A stretch of 64,000 nucleotides of DNA from Calliopsis andreniformis (GCF_051401765.1 NC_135071.1:6302961-6366960); one strand, 5' to 3'. Positions 35,937 through 48,853 are shown, counted from the stretch's first letter. A program made the numbers and translations. Notes: generated by a model not told the origin, from the letters alone.

Positions 35937-36697
35937 CAGGGTGATTTTTTCTCTAATAGATACAAAAACGGTGCCGCCGTCTAAACATCATAACAATTCC
36001 TCTACCCGCTAAGCTATTGAATGTGTCATCGACAATGACGGCTACTGGAGCGAAGGTATTTGTGACAAAAAAATTATTTTGTTATACATAAGACCCCAAG
36101 AGCAGTTAAACATCAAGAGTGAAATCCGAATTTTCTTCGTATGGCTTTAAAATCCAGAATGCTTTATGATTTAATGACTAGAAATGGGAACTTTCTGTGC
36201 CTTACTTGGGAATTACTTTTTACCTGCGAGAATTCCGTTAGTAAACGAAGGTCACTTTTCTAATAAATTCGTACCTGTTATCCTACCCTCTTGTCTTCGA
36301 AGCGCAAGCCGTCGATCGTACTAATTGAAATGGAAAACATTTATGTAAAGACTTTGGTTTTTGTTTTTAAAAACCTGTAGAAACGGATATCAAATGCATA
36401 CACGCTAGTGGGGTCACTTCCAACATTTAATGTAAGAAGAATTTGGAAAGAGGTAAACATTAATTTTTAAAACAATTTTCTTGTTGGAAACACAAAACAT
36501 TTCGCAGCGATTTCTTCCGTATCTTGGATGCTTAGTACGTGAAACTTTACAGGTTATACGCGCACAAACATCATCGCTGCAGTAGCTGTTGTCGTCGATG
36601 ACACATTCAATAACTTATCGCAAAGAGGTACAGGGTCTCTGTTATGATGTTTAGGCAGTGACACCACTTTGAGTCCACTAGCAAAAAAATTACTCTG
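35937..36697. mobile_element. Fold-back element with ~140-bp arms
   Basis: The left arm begins CAGGGTGATTTTTT and includes GTCTAAACATCATAAC and CTATTGAATGTGTCATCGAC. The right arm read on the minus strand begins CAGAGTAATTTTTT and includes GCCTAAACATCATAAC and TTATTGAATGTGTCATCGAC. About 470 bp of unrelated sequence lies between. No transposase is readable. Target-site duplications are not clear. Confidence 0.8.
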
Positions 36698-38699
36698 TGT
36701 TACCACGTTCGAACCTGAAGCCTCCTTTTAATATCTGGACCTCAAAGCCAGAGCGTGATAAGTCACAGTTCCCGAACTTTAGAGGAGAGCAAATGAAAAG
36801 TGTAGAAAATCTGTAACTTTAAAACCACTGGAAACATATAGATTGAAAATGAAGTTGCGTATTAAATATCGTTGGCTTTAGAAATAAAATATAAATTAAA
36901 CTTTGATATTGTCTGGTTTTGATGATAGACTTAATTTCTGTGACTTAATGTTAATGTTTTGACTTAGTACCATCTGACTCCAATTATGTACCTTTTCGCG
37001 TGTGATTTAATATCATTAATCTGGATACAGTATTGTATGGCTGCGAAATATCTTTTGAAATAGGTATCGAGTTCGAAACTATCCTAGTCTAAGACTCCAC
37101 TTAAAATTATTTAGCTATAGAATTTCTGTTGAAGTATTAGAGCATTAAGTCCAATATTGTGAGACTTAGCTAATACTGCAAAATATAATTGAAGATTTAA
37201 AGTATGCTAAAATTAAATAATACCAATGCCCCTTAATCCGAACTTAGGCCAAGGTATAGACTTAACATTATGGTTACGAAGCTTTATCAAAAATTAAAGG
37301 ACTTAAAACGTAATAATTTTTACCGTTAGGGAAAGTGAAAAATCCCTACTCGAAAAATATACAAAATGTTATAAATTTAGAAAAGTGGAATTAATATACT
37401 CTAGCTCGGAAGGCTGGGTATAAAGCCTCTGAACATTAAACTAAGGTGAAAGAACGTCCCTACACCTGTATGTAAATACATATGTATTTCTCCCTACAGG
37501 GATAATTGTATCGCCCACCAATATGTGTCAGTTTCCATGAAACGCCGCAAATTGAGAACATCGCCAGAATACAGTTTAGTTATGTTTGATCCTCCCTTAT
37601 GTAAAGACGCATGTGTGCAAGGTTACGTTATGATAATAAAAGGCGCGTTCTTATTTCTCTGAGGATAGTCCATTACTTCTTTTTCTCATTCTCAAATTCG
37701 TGCCTGAACACCTTATTCTATATTTGTCTTACATAAGGTACATACAAAAATTACAATTTTCTGACTACACTATGTCAAAGATAGCATACATATGTACGTA
37801 GACGATTGTATGCACATAGCAAGTTATTACTGATCATTAATCCTCACAAAGATATGTACTGCCCAGATACTATGAATACCTCGATCTCTTAATTGCTTTA
37901 ATTAATCTCCCTGTAATTCTTAAGTGAAGTAACCTTTTTCCATTCGATTTTTTCGTAGGAGATATACCGACGTCATGTGGAATGTGACATTGGACTGCAA
38001 AAGTTTAAAGTAAAGATGTTACAAGTTATATAAAATATAACTAAAATGCAATATAATATCTCTCTTTAATAGGATATCTTAAATGAGAAACAGGCTTATA
38101 TGTACTGATTTTATGAAAGGTGGAAACCTACCTCAAAGTGACTTGAAAAGTCTAGCTTAATTCTTTTCACTTGATGATTTCACTTTTTAAGGGCACAAAA
38201 TGTGTGGAAAATTTGCAAATTCTGTTTGCAAAGTGTAAGTTATGATAATATAATCATGTATTTGGGTAATATTTGTCGGAAGTCCCAGGTTTACAAGGTC
38301 TACCTAAAAGTTACTTTTATCTTCAGATGGCTATTAAAGCCTACTTAAATTTGCCTTTTAGGTAAAAAAATATTTATAAATTTTTAAAAAATCTAAAACA
38401 TTTATTTTAATCTTCATGTTATTTAATTCTTCTATCTAGTTACAAAATATTCTTTATACATATTTGCACGGAAGGTACTTGTATGCGTATATGTATACCT
38501 GTTTATGTAAAATTTGATCTAACTTAAAACCAGTTTAATATAAAAACATGTTATGTTGGTTTTATCAGGACATATAACTAAACGGCAGTTGACAAACTTT
38601 ATCGAATTAGCCACTATATGACTATTTTAAACTGGATTTATCGATAAAATTAAATAACTTGTTTCTATTTGGCGTAACCAAAGAGTACGATAACATAGC
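36698..38699. other. Non-coding spacer
   Basis: AT-rich with a less AT-rich segment at 37430-37680 that may be regulatory and includes the 16-bp palindrome AAATACATATGTATTT near 37478. No gene recognised. Confidence 0.35.
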
Positions 38700-39170
38700 A
38701 AGGTGGCGCCGACAAAAGGGTTCGCTCTGGCCTTCAAGAGAGCTATCTGATTTTCGGAACTCATCTAAATAATTCTAAATAGCCGAGCTTGCCTCGTTTC
38801 TTTTCAGCATTTCCTTCTTATCGAGATGCTCGCCACGGTTCTTCGAAGGAAGGTCGCCGCGTTAACGTTGGACGCGCCATTTCGGTTCGCGCCGTATCCG
38901 CTCGTAAACGTCGCCCAAGGCGTGGGCATCCATCCTAATTAACAACCATGGAACCAGGTACGGGACCATCTGATACCACGCGGAGAGTATAATCCGCTCG
39001 TTACTAACACGAAGCCCACACGGACAAGTACTCTTTACCGCTGTAAACCATTTCTTCAGCTCCTCTCGCGCTTCGGATGCGATAGGGTTGGCGCCTTAGG
39101 CGGAACACACCGCGCATGCTCAGAACTTCGATACCACGGAAGCTCAGAGTTCTCCGTACTGTAACAACGC
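38700..39170. other. GC-rich island
   Basis: CpG-rich block with no repeat content. A polypyrimidine stretch followed by AG near 38810 and a GGTA near 38955 could be read as splice sites around a short frame starting ATG at 38827 (39 codons). The product has no recognised content, and I regard this as weak evidence for an exon. Also contains CCTAATTAACAAC, a homeodomain-type core. Confidence 0.3.
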
Positions 39171-40779
39171 TGTACTATAGAACTTTGGGATAAGGGAAAA
39201 AGAACTAGCGAACCGAAAGTATAACCAAAAAGAAACTGCTTTTTGACGTAAAATGAGTGAAAAATATAGAATAAATTATTTTGTAATCATACAAAAAAAA
39301 ATACATTGTATGTAAAATGTGGCCCGTCATGTCGTTATATTATCAAGATCAATGATTTGCTCGTCGAAAGTACCAGATCTCACTCCCTTAGATTTTTATT
39401 TGTAAAAGAAATAATTTAGTCTAAATATAATCAAAATTCTCACGAATTAAAAGCTAATATCATTTGAACCTTTGAAGTAAAAATTTGAATACATTATTGT
39501 CAGTTTACAGTTTACACTTCTATACATACATGCCAAAAGGTAGGTTTTGTCTGCGATATCGAGGGAGATGTTTTCAGCGTCTTATAAGTTAAAATAAATA
39601 AATAATTAGAACTAAATACTTATTAGATATTCTTTCAAATTGTATCAAATTTTTACTGTTATAGTTCATACATGCACACAGGACTACCAAGAGCAGCTGA
39701 GTCTAGCTAAATTGAGTGAACATTTTTTGTTCTAAAAGGACACAGAACTTCGAAAACACGCTGCTTACAGGGTAAACTGAAATAGATGGTTCCACTTTGT
39801 AGTATTCTATAATGTATAGGTACATATGTGGCTCTAGAAATTCATCTTTTGGAAATGTAAATGTGTCCTAGTTATAATAAAATAATTTAAGAATATTTAA
39901 AATTTACTTGTAGAAGCTGTTGAATAGGACTTTTTTCTGCGATTGTGAGTGTTTCAACGCTTTATGAATTGTCGAAGATGTTAAAAAAATTTTTTGTTAT
40001 TGTAGACTATGTGATGTGCGGTAATAGTGCAATTTTTTATTATTTCAAGATTACGGATAATATTCTCATTATAAAAAAAAAATTTTTTTATATCCAAAGT
40101 AAATACAATCATACAAAAGGTCAAACAATAGTTATTCTTGCTAACGTATTAATTGATGCAATTATTATTAACATAGTTTCGAACAGATTAATCAAAACAG
40201 ACAGGAATTTTATCATGCATAAAACACATTCGAGCACGTATTGCCAATACGTAAATTTTTTAATAATATCCATGGGGAATCCTTTTTCCAAAAACTATGT
40301 GTAATTCCTATCGTTGAGACTAGATGAAAGAAAAACTGGTTCAGTAAGTGAAAGACTCCAATAATTTCAGCTCACACATTGCACAAAAACTGATATTGGT
40401 TTTGTGATTGATTAATAATAACACTCAATGTTGATTCGAACTTTGAAAATTGTGAAAATTTACGATGGCATTTCTAGTACCTAAATATGTCAAAAAGTAC
40501 GTATTTCAGTGTCACCTAGTATAGATTAAAGGATGTGCATAGGATAAGGTTCTCATAAAACTATCTACGCTGAAACCAAAAGTAGTGCAATACAACGCCA
40601 ACACAGTAGTCACAAAAATTCATCGGAAATAAATAAAGATAGGTGCAGAGTTCCGTGTATCTGTGAAAAATGAACCTATAGGAAGATCGAGGCAGCAAAT
40701 GTGTGTCCAAGAGCCAGCTCATGGAGCTACTAGATATACCTATATCACATCGTAATAAATTTTGTCAGCGTTGTCCCAA
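39171..40779. other. AT-rich spacer with a 119-codon frame
   Basis: A plus-strand frame of 119 codons runs at 39945-40304. The product is rich in I, K, N and F and has no signal, domain or motif that I can name. Frames of this length are expected about once by chance in 64 kb of DNA this AT-rich, so it is not called as a gene. Confidence 0.3.
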
Positions 40780-41480
40780 CGATTCCGCTAGCTCTCGATC
40801 TCGCCGAAATAAAGCGAAACACAGGTGGTGCTAAGACGGTTATAAACAAAGACACAAACTATGGTGTCTCACGGGTCCGCGGCTCACGCATGGCTGGCGG
40901 CGATAGAAGCAGCCAGTTCCGCTTTATGATCCCATAAATATCTCAATGGGATCTTAAATTACCTCTGCGGGCCAGAGTCTGCGACTCCCTCAACCGCTCG
41001 CTGGCTGCCGTTCCGCCACCGTCTCTGCTGCCTCTGGATATACATTTACCCGGCCGAGTTTTCGGTGGAGACGTTACTGTTATTTATGGGCTCGTTTATC
41101 AAGGTGGCACCCCTTTCCCCTATCGTTGCTTCGATGCAGACTATCCGCCACTGCGAAGCCAATCCCGAGATATATCGCCCCGATACCAATCCAGCTGCAG
41201 AGCGAAAGAGAGTCTCGAAGAGGCGACCTTCGTCCTGATCCCTTCTTTCAACTTTTCGCCCACGACCACACCCCGAAAACTCCTTTCGGTGATAAATGCT
41301 CGTAAAGAATCATGGTACGATAGCGGCAATTAGCGCTGGCTCGTTTGTCTTCTTGTCTGGTTTCTGCTTGACGAACTGTCGGTTGTAATCTGTTTCCGTT
41401 TCTGATGAGAAAACGATCTTCTATTGATTTCAATTCTAAAATGAATTTTGCGAAGATATGCCGACATGTCGAGGACATTC
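40780..41480. other. GC-rich island
   Basis: CpG-rich and non-repetitive. It carries CCCATAAATATCTCAATGGG and GTTATTTATGGGCTCGTTTA, which contain the CCATAAA/TTTATGG core bound by posterior Hox and Caudal-type proteins. Minus-strand frames of 62 and 76 codons have no motif. Candidate enhancer. Confidence 0.4.
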
Positions 41481-41499
41481 TAATTGTAAATAATCTTCA

Positions 41500-41880
41500 T
41501 AAAAATGTTCCAATACTTGTATTGTTTAAATATTTGAAAATTTGACAGTTTCCTAGCTTTGAATATTTAAATATTTAAAAGTATAAAAATGGGAGGTTAA
41601 TGACCTATATTCTGAATTCTTGAAAATTTGTAAATTTAAGAATGTTTAAGAATTCGAAATTTGAAAACATCAGAAATTTAAGATTTACGTTTTATATATT
41701 CGGAATTTGTTAAATCCCAAAGCTTTGAATATTGAAAATTTAAAAGTTTAAAGTTGTAGAGTTTGACAAATGGCAAATTTGTATTGTAAACATTTGAAAA
41801 TTCAACGATCTAAGAAATTGAAAAGTTGTATTTTAAATAATCGGTAACCTAAAGATTTGAAAATTGAGAATATAGGCAAC
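41500..41880 (-). repeat. Degenerate AATTTGAA tract
   Basis: Units such as TATTTGAAAATTTG, AATTCGAAATTTGAAAAC and AAAGATTTGAAAATTGAG. G clearly exceeds C on the plus strand. Confidence 0.65.
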
Positions 41881-42640
41881 TATATGGTAAGTAGTCCTCA
41901 TAAGAATATTTAATACGTATTTTTTTTATGACATCCTGCATGTGAAAGGAAAACCAATCTTCAAGGTTAGGGTTGTAAAACATGTTTCACTGAATACAAT
42001 CCACGCCTTAAGAACTATTAGAGGTAGAATATCGTTTAAAGTAGAAAATGTTGTATATTTTTTCTATGAGAGCTAGTGTTTTATTTCCAGTCTAAATAAT
42101 ATATTAAGAAGAAACTATTTTATGAGCGAAAAATTTGGCAAAATATGCTTTTCATCTCCATATTGAAGACTGTTTTCATCCCCTGAACATGAAAATGGAC
42201 AGCTACAAAAATGTAAGTATCCAATATTTTTCATACTTTACACGTGTCCGAAGTTTTACTAAGACCTGAAAATTTTTACTGGGTAATATTCCTCATTGAT
42301 AACAACGTTTCATAAAAATCAACCTTTGTATCGAAATATCCTCTTATTTGTTAGGCAATTAACATATTCCAATCAAGCAACTTAGTGTTTGATTCGCCTG
42401 TAAACCTGGGTCTATATCAGCGAACAGTTTGTGAATACACACTATTCGCTGCCGAAGCAGTGAACTCTAAACTTGAAGGAATCATAGCTATTATACTGTA
42501 GGACGTTACTGTTGCACTGAGCCTTATAAATCGACCTGAACTGCAAGATGCATGAAATGAAAACACTGCTTTTCCTTGAATCGCGTAATCGGTGGAACAG
42601 AAATTAATCAGCTGGAGTGGTGAGATAGGGGATTATCAGC
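41881..42640. other. AT-rich spacer
   Basis: Nothing recognised apart from a small hairpin near 42418-42450 (AGCGAACAGT facing ACTATTCGCT). Confidence 0.35.
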
Positions 42641-43080
42641 TTTTGCATCAACACTGCGGTTTTGCCCGGCCGAGATCCCCGAAGTCCTCTCTCACCCCCT
42701 GCCACGGATCAGGGGTTGGATAGTGTTGGCGGGACTGGAATGGATTGTTGGCCTCGAGGGTGTAGGTGGATATGTACGAATTGAGAAAGGGTGGGCTTCC
42801 TCTCCGCCTGCTCCCTCGCTTTTCTCTTGCTCGCGTTCGCGCTATCTGCTCCACTCTTACCCCGTCTAGCTCGTAAAGTGATCGGGCGTTTATTCGTCCC
42901 GCTGTCGGGGACAAAGTGGGCTGTGCTCCCTGTTGACTGCCGCTATTTGTCTTCCGACAAGGAAACCTAAAACTACGATCCTTTTTGGTGTTACGTGAAC
43001 ACTATGAAATATTAATGTGGATATGCCAGGTGATCGAACGCGCAAGTGTGTTCGAGGAGCATGTATCGCAGAGAACAATG
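42641..43080. other. GC-rich island
   Basis: CpG-rich, non-repetitive block. Minus-strand frames of 88 and 62 codons have arginine-rich products without motifs. Candidate regulatory DNA. Confidence 0.3.
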
Positions 43081-43959
43081 TACAATATTTTAAAATAGTT
43101 GCGTGACTGCGAAAATTTCATAGTTTTGATCATTTTCTATTATATAATTCTTAGCCCCTTTGTGTTACTATCTCCAGGTATCTATAATTTAAAGAATATC
43201 GTTTAGCGGTACTTATGTATACGTTTCTTTGTTTGTGAAAGGCGATTCTTACTTACAATTAATTATTGTACATTTCATGAATTGTGAATACATGCACTCA
43301 ATAGCCAACTTCACGTTATTTCAGTTCTTTTAATGAAACTACATGGATTGATACAAATTGGTCAAAATGTCACCGCTATCTTGTAGCTCAGACTTTGTTT
43401 TAGAAAAATTAAGTACTACATTTCACAACCCTTTTTATTATTTACATTTGAAGTTTACGAACTAACCATGAAAAACCTATTATTTTGATAATTTTCTAAT
43501 TGTTAAACATAATGCGTTTCTAGTATATAATCTAAGACCTTCTATGTATTGAGTAGTTTGAAGTTTAAAATATTAAGAAATTAAGATATTAAGAAAGCAA
43601 AGTATTTAGTGCGTCTAACAAACAATATTCCGAGATGTACAAAGAAGTTGTTTTATTTAAACTATCTGTTATATTAACATTTCTCTTGACGAATATGATT
43701 AATGTGATTAAATTCAGTTCAAATACAATAACTTCAATACAATTCCCGAATCTCTGTTCTCCAATTACATAATACAGTTCCTCTTTTCAAATTTAACATT
43801 TATCACAAAAACTACTTAACAAAAGTCCTATATCAAATACTCCTACTTTTTTCACAGATTCATACTGGTTTAAGATGAAAGTTTTTCGCGGTGAACGACT
43901 TCTTTAAATGTGAATGTTCCTCGAGTTGAACTTCTTCACGTGTACAAATGCACATATAG
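43081..43959. other. AT-rich spacer
   Basis: No gene or repeat recognised. A short AATATTAAGAAATTAAG run is present near 43565. Confidence 0.35.
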
Positions 43960-44375
43960 GTGTAGGTGTAGGTGCAACGGTGCAGGAAGCTGCAACAGCT
44001 CGCGCAGCCGCCTCGTACGAGGCCAGATAGACATCTTTGCCAACTCTCCCGCCGCCGTCTAACTAATTGGCTACTGAATTACTGGGCGACATGACCAGTT
44101 ATTGCTTCGTACCTCACCTCGCTTGGGTATATCGAATCCTGGATCTTACGGTTTGAAGGGTACAGCCGTTCTTTGCGTCCCTCTCTACAGGTTCGCCTCT
44201 CGCTTCACCCTTCATTCCGCTTCCTTTCTCGGCACTACGTGCGTTCGGTTCATATTAATGAGGGCCAGCAACACGTTGCCAATCGTGAAATCCTGGCTTG
44301 TAATGGACCCGCCAAGTAGCACGACACACGGTATATATTTATCTACGCGGTGTCTTTACCTTTACAAAGAATGAA
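43960..44375. other. GC-rich island
   Basis: CpG-rich, with CTAACTAATTGGCTACTGAATT near its start as a homeodomain-type site and a short AGGTGT tandem just upstream. A 90-codon plus frame (44102-44374) has no recognised motif. Candidate regulatory DNA. Confidence 0.35.
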
Positions 44376-44399
44376 ATGCTTACGATCTTCCGTGTACAA

Positions 44400-44660
44400 A
44401 TATAGATACATTGAAGTTCCCAAAATTTTTAATGTCCAAGTACTCGAACCACTTTTTCAAGTATGTCAAAATACTTAAGTACTAAATGTCAAATAACTGA
44501 ATCTGTTAATCTTTCATTTTCCAACATTTACATGTTCTAGTATTCAAAATTATAAAGTTTCAAATATTTTAATTTCTACATCTTTCAGTATTTCAATTTT
44601 TGTTATAATCAAACTACCAAATTTTTCAAATATTCCAATGTTCAGTTATACTGCAATGAA
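44400..44660 (+). repeat. Degenerate AATATTTCAAATT tract
   Basis: Units such as CAAAATACTTAAGT, TTTCAAATATTCCAATG and TCAGTATTTCAATTTTTG, with C far exceeding G on the plus strand. Confidence 0.6.
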
Positions 44661-44726
44661 CCACTAACATGCTATAGAACAAACTACAGCTATATTAAGT
44701 TCAACAAGCTAATGCATTATTTTAAC

Positions 44727-44987
44727 CCTCCATGAGCACGCTAGGTCCATTTTGTCCGCAGTAAATTATGATTGTTTTGCAAACTTTTTTGCAATTTTAT
44801 TTTTATTGATTAATTTTACAAACATGCGACTTAAGTTGCGATAGCGTATTAGAATAGAAACTTCAATAAGTATCTCAGAATTTTTTAAAGTTTTTTGAAA
44901 GCTTAGAATGGTGAAAAAAATAATTGTAGGCAAAATGGACCCAGTGGGCCTACGAAAGGTGCGAATAGCAAACGTACCAACGAAGTG
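44727..44987. mobile_element. piggyBac-like MITE
   Basis: Bounded by TTAA on both sides (44723-44726 and 44988-44991). The left end is CCCTCCATGAGCACG and the right end read on the minus strand is CACTTCGTTGGTACG. GGTCCATTTTG or GGGTCCATTTTG is present near both ends in inverted orientation. TTAA duplication with CCCT-type ends is the piggyBac signature. A 70-codon minus frame at 44903-45115 overlaps it and is not a gene. Confidence 0.65.
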
Positions 44988-45377
44988 TTAATCATAGTAT
45001 GTACATGTGTGTACAGTAGTGTTACATGTAGGGAGTTATCCCAGCAAGTTAAGAAACAATGCAGTCGCAAAAGCTCAAGATCAAAGTCCATATTTTTTAC
45101 TGAATATTGACGCAAGTACCTCTAGTCGATTCGCTGTTGTCTCCCAACGAAAGTGATACCAAATGATGTAGATGAGTTACAATGAAATTATGTACGTACT
45201 CTGAAAACTGATAGTGGCGACCTATCATCTGCAAAAACCGCCCTAACCACATAGACATTGTGGTATGTGGTACCCTTCTACAGTTGGAACCATCTTGTAA
45301 GGATTATATGAAACTCTACATATTGTAGATAACTATTTAGCAACACGAGTTAGAACATATCACACTATGTTCCTATA

Positions 45378-45798
45378 CAGATTGTTTCTGAACAGTTTCT
45401 GAACAGTTTCTGAACGACATAACTATTAAGGGTGATTCTAGAGACCAAAATAAAATGAAAATCAAAAATAACGATTTCGTATTTGAGGCTTTGTTTGTTA
45501 GTTATAAGCGTCTAAAGATCTGGTGGAAGTCACCAGAAATGAGCCCGCGCGGAAGTCTGGAGCAGTGGTTATCCGCACGGCAGTTAAGTCACTCACCGTT
45601 GAACAGCTGATCTGTTGCAGACAACCATTGCTCGAGGCTTCCGCGCGGGCTCATTTCTAGTGATTTCCACTAAACTTTTACACGCTTATAACTAAGAAAT
45701 GAAGCCTCAAACGCGAAATTCTTGTTCTTGATTTTCGTCTTACTTTGGTGTCTAGAATCATCCCTTAAAGTTATGCCGTGCTGTTCAGAAACACCTTG
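45378..45798. mobile_element. Mariner-type MITE, copy 2 (full, long inverted repeats)
   Basis: Bounded by TA (45376-45377 and 45799-45800). The left end is CAGATTGTTTCTGAACAG and the right end read on the minus strand is CAAGGTGTTTCTGAACAG. The arms are inverted copies over about 170 bp. Shared blocks are GGTGATTCTAGA/GATGATTCTAGA, GAAAATCAA, GAGGCTT, TTATAAGCGT, GAAATGAGCCCGCGCGGAAG. About 80 bp separates the arms. The left end carries TTTCTGAACAG three times in tandem. Transcription through it would give a long hairpin RNA. Confidence 0.85.
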
Positions 45799-45800
45799 TA

Positions 45801-46859
45801 CACTCTACGTTACAACTAATGATTGTTGTTTTCTCACGCGAAGATTTAATAAGACGATCGAATCGAGTTAACTTCGATTAAACTGATAAATATAGATCTC
45901 TCAGAAATAAAATATACAAACTATCTGATAGAACATGAAATGAATTCAACACAATTAAATAAACCATTTATAGTGCAATATGTATATTAAATGTTATACG
46001 ATAGTGTAGGTAGTGCTATCGGTTATTGGACTAGTATTTGAATTGTTACTGTTTGTTGAATTAGTACTGTTTCGCTAAAGCTTCTACAACATGTATATTG
46101 TTTCATTGCTCTGTAAATTGCAATTTCTATTCTAATAGATGTTTGGAACACTGCAGTCATAGTTAAAAGATCATGTCTTTTGATAGAGATCTAAAAATTG
46201 CTCAAATAAGAAAAGATTCAAGAAAGTATTAGATATTAATGTATGTATTTTATATTTGTCTATTCGTCGACCAACCTTGTATACCATATCTGTAGCTGAT
46301 AACAAAACATTTGTAACGTACCACATGCATCCTATTGCAACCTTTTTCGTCACTTATCGACTTCAATTCCATTAGAGGAAGGTATTATAGTAAATGCTAA
46401 AACATTACCATCAGTCACAGATATCTTCTATACTTTGTATAGTGGTGCAGTTGTTACTTATTGTTAGTTTCTTACATCAATCTCTTATAAACGTTAGTAT
46501 ATTATTACGAATTACGCCAATGCATAACGTCTAAATATTTTATACAGTGGATCAGTTAACAAGCACCTATTTTTGTTCTGTTTCCTAATTTACCTAAAAC
46601 CGTGAAAACAAGTTAACTATAAAACTTCATAACATGTATCTGAATAAATTAGATTTTAAAAAATGTATTCAATTCTATGACCCAAATTCAAAATTAGATG
46701 CAACATTAAGTATAGTATTATAACATTAAGTATACTATTGTCACACGTACGTAGCAGCAGTGGAATTTAATAATTCTAGAGTCACACAGTATAGCCCCAA
46801 TAATAATAAATCACTATGGCCTCATCCTTGCTACGAGCTTCGTGATGAGAATGATGTCA
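45801..46859. other. AT-rich spacer
   Basis: No gene recognised. A small tandem duplication (ATTAAGTATA) occurs near 46705-46735. Confidence 0.35.
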
Positions 46860-46899
46860 TTGGATTTGAAGGTTTCTTAGGCGCATTTATCAATTTTTA

Positions 46900-47021
46900 A
46901 ACGTTTATATTTTACAAACAAAAGCTCAACCACAATTTCATTTTTTTTTTATTTTCGTCTTGTGTTGACGTCTATAAGCCGCCCTTAAATTTTCTCCCAC
47001 CTGTAATCGGACATCCTGTAT
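46900..47021 (-). mobile_element. End of a mariner-like MITE
   Basis: Read on the minus strand it starts TACAGGATGTCCGATTACAG and continues GAAAATTTAAGGGCGGCTTA. The TA-CAGGATG-type start is typical of insect mariner-like MITEs. The partner end was not located. A run of ten T lies inside. Confidence 0.4.
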
Positions 47022-47122
47022 AGCTGTATATGCTTTGACTACTAAAATACATGTGCCTGTGGAAGGACCGGAAAAGTCACAAGAACAGTGTTTCAATGGA
47101 AAGGAAACGGAAAACCGTTGTA

Positions 47123-47257
47123 TTTAGCATCAGTTAGACAGGCCAAATTCGAAGAAAATATTCTTAAGAGTTCCTTGTGAATAAATGGAAAGTAAGAGTA
47201 GAACTGTAGATGCTTGTTATTAAACAGAACGAAAAGTATATAAAAGAAATTCAAAAT
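47123..47257 (+). repeat. Direct repeat, copy 1 (pair with 48854-48988)
   Basis: Shared landmarks are AGACAGG-CAAAT, ATTCTTAAGA, AAATG, GAAAGTAAG-GTAG and AACAGAA, over about 130 bp at roughly three-quarters identity. Confidence 0.55.
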
Positions 47258-48853
47258 ACATACATTATAATTTCCATCTTAGATTAAAAGTGTCTATTAA
47301 ACTTATTTTTAATTCAGATTAAAATCTTGATTATATTAAAATAAAATTGAGATTAAAATCTAAATTAAATATAAGTTTTAATACTATCTTTACGTATACT
47401 ATGTGAACAATTAAATGTAGTAGATAAGTTACATATAACTTCTTTCTCCAGAATAAACATTCTGTGTTAATATTCTTTTTTATGTGAGTTCAGTTTTCTT
47501 CAGTAAAATATCAATCTATCTATTTCCCTCTATTAATTTGTAGCAGATAACATGCTTTGTCTCTAGATGAAGAATATTTGAATTGAATTTTTTATTTTAC
47601 AGTTACAAGATACTTTACGCTAGGATGAATAAAAAGATATGATTCGTTCTGTAATTCTATTAACAACGGTAAAAGTTAATAAAGTTGAAATCTGACTCTA
47701 GATACTAATGTAATTTCTAAAGTAATTATAAACTTGGCATCTATGTTATAAACCTGTAATGCAGTTAGATGTAATATTTTGTATATATTGCTTACTGTAT
47801 GTGTATATGGATTCTTGAATTTATAGCTAACCTAAGCAGAGATAATAATTTGACAAATGTAAAATGTTTCGTTTCATGAACAAAATTTTTATTTTATTTC
47901 TTCTTTTAATTTCAAAATAATTTATTTTTCTCTATTTTAATTATTTAATAATATAAATTTGTCTGTAAAAATGTATATTGATTTATATAAATTTATAATT
48001 GTATTATTAAAATTCCTCATAGTTGTACTACCTAATTTGTATACAAACTGTAATTGAATCATTCCTGTGTGCTTAAACATTGTCAGTAATATAATTACAT
48101 TATTCTGGATTATCGTTTAACATTCGTCTAACTTCTCTAAAAACGGTATCTATAGAATTAGATCAATTACGTTTCACTCGATTACGGTTGCCAGATTTTG
48201 AACTTTAATCTTAATTCCTCATACCAAGTTTTGCGAAAACCTGTATACAAACCTGTTCACAAAATTTAGCACTACAGATTGTTGAGTTATTAGATGAAAC
48301 AACTGTGCTAAAGTAACTTTGGGTTGAAAGAAGTGAATCAACTAATTCCATTGCTTTGTTACACACAATACATCAATGTATGTTACGAGATTCCAAGTAA
48401 TATCAAAGAACTTAAGCCCCTAAATATTATTGTAGTAACTGCCAGATGAATGTAGAAAACTAAAAAGATATGTTTTTAGTAGGTACTCTCCTTTTATATA
48501 CTTTGAAATAGTTTATTTGAATCATTTAATTCCTTGCAACGTGCGACTGACATAGAACGAGCGTTTTAAACTACTAAACTACTGTTCGTTCTCGATTTAT
48601 TTGGGTAAAAACATTCACAGGAGACTCCATTTTAATAGTTTATAAGGACACATGTAATTTGGAGTAAGTTTTTTAGATTAATTTTTTTATCCGTGTTCTA
48701 TTCTTACAACTTGTTTGCTTAACTATTGAACGTAATAAATTAGGTTTGTGTTCGAACACTAGCTCGCAAGAGGAAAAATCTGCGATCCAATATGCACGAT
48801 ATTTTAAAAGGAAAGCGAGTAACTGTAGTGACATGTTTTTGAAAAGGATCATA
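47258..48853. other. Very AT-rich spacer
   Basis: No gene or repeat recognised in 1.6 kb. All frames are short. Confidence 0.4.

Noticed and set aside
38827..38946. 39-codon frame between possible splice sites
   Set aside because: Too short, no motif, and the splice-site-like sequences are of a quality found by chance. Kept only as a remark on the GC-rich island.
39945..40304. 119-codon open frame on the plus strand
   Set aside because: AT-driven composition and no motif. A frame of this length is expected about once by chance in DNA of this size and composition.
45120..45190. Fragment of the inverted-repeat element at 15245-15915
   Set aside because: Only about 20 bases are convincingly similar, which is too little to call.
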